Positions 59,340 to 64,000 of a stretch of DNA of 64,000 nt are shown in pieces. Made by a program: the position numbers and the translations under genes. The notes under the pieces were generated by a model, which saw only the letters and a program-made list of their open reading frames with translations, did not search any database and had not been told where the DNA came from. The stretch is from contig NZ_CP146991.1 in assembly GCF_001941975.2 (NCBI RefSeq), forward strand, positions 3,593,001-3,657,000, written 5' to 3'. Numbering within the stretch: the stretch's first letter is position 1; every line of letters starts with the position of its first letter. The stretch comes from Sporomusa sphaeroides DSM 2875 (GTDB lineage Bacteria > Bacillota > Negativicutes > Sporomusales > Sporomusaceae).

Positions 59340-60761
59340 TTAATTACTACTAACTGATTCTTTTTTTAGCTTTGTCAGTTTGTAGGCAACACGATAGTAT
59401 TCTATATGATACCCTTGTTTCTGTAATTCTGCAGCAATTTTACGCGGTCCCAGTCCTGTTTTGTGGAGGCTTATAATTTTGGCATCAATGATATCATCAA
59501 TATCTCTGTCCACTTTTGTGCTTTGTTGCTGCCATAAATTCGACTCTACCATGGTCATCGGGATGTGTATGGCCTGCACCAGTACCCGGATTACCTCTTT
59601 ATCATCCTCCGGTAAGCTGCCTACCAAAGGAGCAGCTGCATCAATGCTCGCAAACACGACATCGCGGAATTGCCGGATATTCCGCTCATATTTTGCACCC
59701 AATATGATTTCTTTGGCCTGACCGGTAAAAGAGACTTGCAATTCAATACTGTTTCTTTCTTTAGCCCGGAGCATATACTGGCTTACAAATAAATTCAGCA
59801 GGGATTCCCGTTCTTCATTGCTGCGGTCACGCAGCGGCGGTATGTCAATTTGGTACTGAGCAAGGCGTTGATATAATTCCGGTAAAAACTCTTTCTTTAA
59901 ATCTTTACTTGATGCTGCAATAATAATCAAATCCAACTCGCGTTCGGTTCTTCCCCCCACTCTCCTGCTCATCCCGGATTCGATCAGTTTTAATAACATC
60001 GTTTGGTGCTGAACCAAAGTGTGGGCTTCATCTAAAAATAAAACCCCTTTGTCAGCCAATTCTACTAAGCCGGGTTTATCTATGGAGCCGGTATAAGCCC
60101 CTTTCTCTGTTCCGAACACTTCCATGGCAGCAATGTCCGAATTAATAAATTGCGCACAATTCACTTCAATAAAAGGGGCATCCGGCTTGATTACCTTAAT
60201 CTTCTTGGCAAAATAATACATGGCCTTGGCCAGCATGGTTTTGCCTGTGCCTGTTTCACCAAGGATTATGGAATGCCTTGGCCCGCCGATAGCGGCAATA
60301 CTCCGCTGCGCCTTGTCAATAACCCCTCTCAGGCTGTAGGACTTGCCAATAAAAACGTCAAATATATCGCTCACCTGACTGAGTATCAGTTCAATTTCCA
60401 GGCTCTCCAGCCGGTTTGACAGCTCCTCAATCTCGGTTATATCACGAAAAGTGGCTACCCCGCCAAAAAAGGTTTCATGGAAATATACGGGAAAAGCGTT
60501 AGTAATAAAGGTGCGGCCATTGGCATGAGTAATTTTAACATCGCGCATAGATTTTTGCGTACTAATAACTTCTAATAAGGCAGCCCGGGAATAATACTGG
60601 GTAATATGTTTGCCAATCATCTCGGCCGGACTGCTGGCACAGGCATATTTTGCAGATGTTTTGTTTGCATAAACGAGATACCCTTCAGCATTGACGACAT
60701 TGACGCCTTCGGGCAGGTTGTCCAAAATGATTGTGTATAGTTCTGTCTTGTCAATCTGCAT
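59340..60761 (-). CDS. PAS-domain sigma-54-dependent activator (GAYTGS variant)
   Basis: Enhancer-binding protein of 473 residues. A PAS domain (1-115) senses a small molecule; AAA+ has Walker A GETGTGKT (168-175), the sigma-54 loop GAYTGS (221-226) instead of GAFTGA, and Walker B GVLFLDEA (239-246). The C-terminus (about 420-470) is not Fis-like but resembles a resolvase/Sin-type HTH (LGPRKIAAELQKQGYHIEYY). Its expected targets are the two sigma-54 promoters at 62428 and 62664. AGAGG precedes ATG. It has its own transcript, being terminated before and after. Confidence 0.88.
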   Translation of the reverse strand: MQIDKTELYTIILDNLPEGVNVVNAEGYLVYANKTSAKYACASSPAEMIGKHITQYYSRAALLEVISTQKSMRDVKITHANGRTFITNAFPVYFHETFFGGVATFRDITEIEELSNRLESLEIELILSQVSDIFDVFIGKSYSLRGVIDKAQRSIAAIGGPRHSIILGETGTGKTMLAKAMYYFAKKIKVIKPDAPFIEVNCAQFINSDIAAMEVFGTEKGAYTGSIDKPGLVELADKGVLFLDEAHTLVQHQTMLLKLIESGMSRRVGGRTERELDLIIIAASSKDLKKEFLPELYQRLAQYQIDIPPLRDRSNEERESLLNLFVSQYMLRAKERNSIELQVSFTGQAKEIILGAKYERNIRQFRDVVFASIDAAAPLVGSLPEDDKEVIRVLVQAIHIPMTMVESNLWQQQSTKVDRDIDDIIDAKIISLHKTGLGPRKIAAELQKQGYHIEYYRVAYKLTKLKKESVSSN

Positions 60762-60854
60762 AGGATTTCATACCTCTCTACAAATTTTTTAACTCAACAT
60801 TCATCTGCAAACATACTCTTATTTACATTATAACATGACTTCAGGAAAACGTTT

Positions 60855-60895
60855 AAAATAAAACTGCAGCCCGCTTTAGGGCAGGCTGCAGTTTT
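60855..60895 (-). terminator. Terminator after the MFS gene
   Basis: AAAACTGCAGCC pairs with GGCTGCAGTTTT around a short loop; on the minus strand followed by ATTTTAAA. A TATAAT about 25 bases further downstream (60828-60833) is the probable -10 of the activator gene. Confidence 0.85.
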
Positions 60896-60932
60896 TCTTC
60901 ATTATCCGGCCAAAGGCAGTGGTTCTACCTAC

Positions 60933-62255
60933 TTACCTCTTGTCAGTTTTTAACGATTCAGCGGCAGCTTCCTTTTTGGGGATTGCCAGCACCGAAATGG
61001 TACAGAGAATAGCGAAGGTGGCTAAGAAATACATGCCGGCATTGGTCGAGCCTGTGGCATCTTTCAGGAAGCCAACCATATAGGGCCCGAAGAAACCGCC
61101 CAAGTTCCCCACCGAGTTAATAATAGCTATGCCGACAGCGGCGGTTGCTTCTGACAGGTACATGTTCGGCAAGCTCCAGAAGGTGCCGACAAACGCGTAG
61201 ATGCCCATCTGGCTTATGCACAACAGCAGCATAGAGACTGCCAGATTATTGGTCATGGTTAGCGCAATCAATCCGAAGAAGGCCAGTACCATCGGCAAGG
61301 CTGTATGATACCGGCGTTCCTGGGTGGCATCAGACCGTTTGGCAACATACACCATGGCGATTATGGCACATATATACGGGATGGTGGAGATTAGGCCGAT
61401 ACCGGACAGACTCATGGCCTGTGCCAAACCTTTCAATATCTGCGGCATCCACATGCCAAGACCATAGAGGGCAAGCACATAGCAGAGATAGCAGAAGGCC
61501 AGGTGCCACACGCGGCCGTTTTTGAATACTTCCCACTTACTGGCGACTTTGACTTTTAATTGCTTGGCTACATGCTCACGCTCTAATTCCGCAACCAGCC
61601 ATGCTTTTTCTTCGGCAGTCAGGAATTTGGCCTGGTCTGGCCTGTCCACCATGACAAACAAGGTGACAAACCCCAGGATAACGGCAGGCAAGCCTTCCAG
61701 GATGAACATCCAGCGCCAGCCGGCCATTCCCATCCAGGTAACATTCTCCATAATCCAGGAGGAGATTGGGCCAACTATGATATTGGCCAGGGCCATACCG
61801 CACATAAACAGCGACATGGTTTTGGCAAAATGCTTTGTCGGAAACCAAAAGGTAAAATAGAGGACAATACAAGGATAAAAACCCGCCTCAGCAGCCCCTA
61901 ATAAGCCACGCAGGATGGCAACATGGGTAACATTTTGAGCCCATGCCAGCAGAACAGTTACCAGCCCCCAGCTGATAAGAATTCTGGCAATCCATTTGCG
62001 GGCCCCCACTTTATGCATAATAACATTACTGGGAACTTCAAAAAAGAAATACGTAATAAAGAAAATACCTGCCAGCATACCGAACATGCTTGCACTGATC
62101 CCCAAGTCCTTGTTCATTTGCAAAGCGGCAAAACCGATATTAACCCGGTCCAGCATAGCAACAATGTACAGCAGCATGACATACGGTACAAGCTTCCACC
62201 GTATTTTACTCATTAGCTGATTTTCACGTTCTTCGCTCAACTGTATAGTAGCCAA
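60933..62255 (-). CDS. MFS transporter, ACS family, under sigma-54 control
   Basis: Twelve-helix organic anion:proton symporter of 440 residues. The signatures MLDRVNIGFAALQMNKDLGIS, MHKVGARKW and LLGAAEAGFYPCIVLYFT are those of the ACS family, and the sequence is collinear and highly similar to the carrier at 18417-19745. The start is TTG 62255 with GGAGGTGTACTAAT upstream. A perfect -24/-12 element lies 170 bases upstream. Divergent from the glycolate-oxidase-like operon, whose substrate it probably imports. Confidence 0.92.
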   Translation of the reverse strand: MATIQLSEERENQLMSKIRWKLVPYVMLLYIVAMLDRVNIGFAALQMNKDLGISASMFGMLAGIFFITYFFFEVPSNVIMHKVGARKWIARILISWGLVTVLLAWAQNVTHVAILRGLLGAAEAGFYPCIVLYFTFWFPTKHFAKTMSLFMCGMALANIIVGPISSWIMENVTWMGMAGWRWMFILEGLPAVILGFVTLFVMVDRPDQAKFLTAEEKAWLVAELEREHVAKQLKVKVASKWEVFKNGRVWHLAFCYLCYVLALYGLGMWMPQILKGLAQAMSLSGIGLISTIPYICAIIAMVYVAKRSDATQERRYHTALPMVLAFFGLIALTMTNNLAVSMLLLCISQMGIYAFVGTFWSLPNMYLSEATAAVGIAIINSVGNLGGFFGPYMVGFLKDATGSTNAGMYFLATFAILCTISVLAIPKKEAAAESLKTDKR

Positions 62256-62427
62256 ATTAGTACACCTCCATATATTTCCGGGGAAATTTAGTTACAATGA
62301 ATCCACTAGTACATTTTAATCTTTTTGATTATTCTGTCTTTCCGGGGCGTACAATGTTTATATATCCTGTATTGTCGTACTCATACCCCCTTTTTTTTAC
62401 AAATGCCTGCAAGCAATTACAATATAT

Positions 62428-62443
62428 TGCAATTTTCGTGCCA
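62428..62443 (-). promoter_or_regulatory. Sigma-54 promoter of the MFS gene
   Basis: Minus strand TGGCACG-AAAA-TTGCA (62443 down to 62428). GG and GC are spaced as required (-24/-12) and all consensus positions match. Confidence 0.85.
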
Positions 62444-62538
62444 AACCTACACTGAGTCAAAGTAGTTACAAAAACCCTTGTTTTTACAGCAATTTAGCAC
62501 TGCTCTTACTGTAATCAATGTTATATTTTTCTGAATAT

Positions 62539-62577
62539 TGTTATAAAACCTGTTAGTGTCTAACAAGTTTTATAACA
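62539..62577. promoter_or_regulatory. 39-base dyad, probable enhancer for the PAS-AAA+ activator
   Basis: TGTTATAAAAC (62539-62549) and GTTTTATAACA (62567-62577), with inner TGTTAG/CTAACA, centred at 62558. It lies about 95-105 bases upstream of both sigma-54 promoters, the usual place for an activator site serving both. Confidence 0.7.
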
Positions 62578-62663
62578 GCAACACACAAAAAAGGCTACTG
62601 GCACACAGGCAAAGCAGCCACCCGCTCGGGCGCTAACCAAACTCCTTACTCCTCCTCCATGTA

Positions 62664-62679
62664 TGGCACAATTTTTGCA
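62664..62679 (+). promoter_or_regulatory. Sigma-54 promoter of the GlcE/F-like operon
   Basis: TGGCACA-ATTT-TTGCA at 62664-62679, again a full -24/-12 match; transcription would start near 62691, about 60 bases before the ATG. Confidence 0.85.
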
Positions 62680-62753
62680 TATGAAATTCAGATAACGCTG
62701 GCTGCAACGTATGAGTCAGAGTAGCGTACTTATCACATTAGCAGGAGGACAGT

Positions 62754-63914
62754 ATGAATGTTAGCAAAACAGTAGCTATTGCCAGCAGCGAACAGCTCCA
62801 AAACATATTCCGGCAGGCTCAGCAAGAGAAAAACCCGGTCTATCTGTACCGCAAACCAGGTGATTATGGTATTAGCCTGGATCTAAGCAAATGGAATGAA
62901 GTGGAAGAGTTCGATGTTGACAACTTAATGATTATTGTACCACCGGGAATTCTCCTTAGAGAACTCAATGAACTTGTAACTGCCAAAGGGCTGCGCTTTA
63001 TTCCGGCTGATTCACCCTATCTGGCTGGTCTGAGTGTCGGCGAGTGGGTCTATCGGGGCTGCCCGAATTTGTCGTCCTGGAAATATGGGGCAGGTAAACA
63101 TTTTTTGCTTGGCTCCAGTTATGTATTTCCCAATGGAGAAATAACAGACGTTGGCGGCAAATGTATCAAAAACGTAAGCGGTTATGACCTGACACGCTTT
63201 TTGGCAGGCGCTTATGCCGATTTTGCCGTTGGTGTTCGCTTTGTATTGAAGCTTATGCCACAGCCGGCCTGCCGGCGGTGTTATGATGTCGCCATCAGCT
63301 CCCTGGCAGACGTGAACCGGCTTGTCAGCGCCTTGCACTCGCAGCCTGTGCCGCCGGCTTGGTTATACTGGGCCGACGCGGCAGCCGGCAGTCAGCTTTT
63401 TGCGCAGCAGCAAGCGGCGCACCGGATCATCTTTGAACTGGATGGCAATGCAGCCGAGGTCAATGACTATGCTGCAGCCGTTGACAAGCTATTAATCGCC
63501 TGTAATGCGGAAAAAGCTGCTTTGCTAACCGCGCTGCCTGATGTCTCACAGCTGGAGGAGCAGGCAGCAGGCTTCTGGCTGCTTGATGAATTTAAAGTTC
63601 CCTATCCTGCTATCAGTGAATTTGCTGAAAAGGTAACAGCAGCCTTAGCGGAATTTCATTGGAACGGCGGGCTTTTTGGCCAGCTGGCCAATGGAAAAAT
63701 CCATCTGTATGTGGAAAAAACCGACTCCCGGCTAAATAGCTTTATCGCCAGACTGCAAACAGAAGCTGCCGCCCTTGGCGGAGCGGCAAGCGGTAAATAT
63801 GAGCGGGTGTATGGTGATGGCGGCAGCGGCATTTTGGCTGTGATCGAAAAGAATTTTAAACAACAGCTGGATCCGGCCCAGATATTCAATCCGGCAGCAG
63901 AGGTGACAAAATGA
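62754..63914 (+). CDS. FAD-binding oxidase subunit, GlcE-like
   Basis: Protein of 386 residues with the FAD-binding PCMH fold seen in the N-terminal half of glycolate oxidase subunit GlcE. VPPGILLRELNELVTAKGLR (about 63-82) and FIPADSPYLAGLSVGEWV are the FAD-binding part; GKCIKNVSGYDLTRFLAGAY near 140-160 is the diagnostic second half. GlcE works with GlcD and GlcF to oxidise glycolate or other 2-hydroxyacids and pass electrons to a quinone or ETF. GCAGGAGGACAGT precedes ATG. The GlcF-like gene overlaps its stop. Confidence 0.85.
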   Translation: MNVSKTVAIASSEQLQNIFRQAQQEKNPVYLYRKPGDYGISLDLSKWNEVEEFDVDNLMIIVPPGILLRELNELVTAKGLRFIPADSPYLAGLSVGEWVYRGCPNLSSWKYGAGKHFLLGSSYVFPNGEITDVGGKCIKNVSGYDLTRFLAGAYADFAVGVRFVLKLMPQPACRRCYDVAISSLADVNRLVSALHSQPVPPAWLYWADAAAGSQLFAQQQAAHRIIFELDGNAAEVNDYAAAVDKLLIACNAEKAALLTALPDVSQLEEQAAGFWLLDEFKVPYPAISEFAEKVTAALAEFHWNGGLFGQLANGKIHLYVEKTDSRLNSFIARLQTEAAALGGAASGKYERVYGDGGSGILAVIEKNFKQQLDPAQIFNPAAEVTK

Positions 63915-64000
63915 ACAAACAGGAAAGACGCCAGTTAATCGAACAGGAAATTGTGAAATGCAGCCGGTGCGGCAACTGCCGTTCCATCTGCCCGGTATTT
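63911..64000 (+). CDS. GlcF-like iron-sulfur subunit (partial, cut by window end)
   Basis: First 30 codons of an iron-sulfur protein. KCSRCGNCRSICPVF is the first 4Fe-4S motif (CxxCxxCxxxCP) of GlcF/LutA-type subunits. The ATG overlaps the preceding stop by four bases (ATGA). It forms an operon with the GlcE-like gene; a GlcD-type subunit probably follows beyond the window. Confidence 0.85.
   Translation, partial: MNKQERRQLIEQEIVKCSRCGNCRSICPVF

Overview
The window looks like chromosome from a diderm, spore-former-type Firmicute of the Negativicutes, most likely Sporomusaceae (inference). The reasons are strong AGGAGG-type ribosome binding sites, frequent TTG/GTG starts, an Nrf ammonifying nitrite reductase with its own Ccm haem-maturation genes, GluQRS, a V4R-domain protein, pyruvate formate-lyase, and ArnT/ArnC-like lipid-sugar transferases that suit an outer membrane. 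Most genes are on the minus strand. I see no rRNA, tRNA or CRISPR array.

Layout. 1-6 kb: end of a LysE exporter, an omega-amidase-like nitrilase, an HD-GYP protein, and an operon of a FliK-like protein, an ECF sigma factor and its membrane anti-sigma factor. 6-16 kb: a PreP-like M16 protease, an amino acid permease, PHP and VOC enzymes, a CAP-domain exported protein, a flavoprotein, a YjbR protein, and a RAYT (REP-type HUH transposase) beside a 12-bp tandem repeat. 16-24.6 kb: a Crp/Fnr regulator, a LarA-like racemase with an MFS carrier, a frameshifted IS1182-family element, BrnQ and a YkvI-like transporter. 24.9-31.2 kb: ccmABCEF-nrfHA, one tight operon for haem export and loading and for nitrite reduction to ammonium; its CcmE has the rare CxxxY haem-binding motif. 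31.3-35.6 kb: two sensor kinases. 36-45 kb: housekeeping genes (gluQ, cupin, uraA), pflB-pflA behind a probable ZTP (pfl-type) riboswitch with terminator, and a radical SAM/ferredoxin pair.

45-52.4 kb is a mosaic accessory region: a MITE with IS1182-like ends, a tandem duplication that produced a truncated alpha/beta hydrolase copy, scraps of neighbouring genes, and small regulators and exporters (GNAT, TauE, AraC, LysE, V4R). 52.4-59.2 kb: an EamA-type transporter, an OmpR/kinase pair and three genes for polyprenyl-linked sugar transfer to lipid A or a similar envelope lipid.

59.3-64 kb is the most coherent regulatory unit: a PAS-AAA+ activator of the sigma-54 class, an MFS organic anion carrier, and divergently a GlcE/GlcF-type 2-hydroxyacid oxidase. 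Each transcription unit has an excellent -24/-12 (sigma-54) promoter, and a 39-bp dyad sits between them. The MFS carrier is a close paralogue of the one beside the LarA-like racemase at 17-20 kb, suggesting (inference) two separately controlled 2-hydroxyacid uptake and processing modules.
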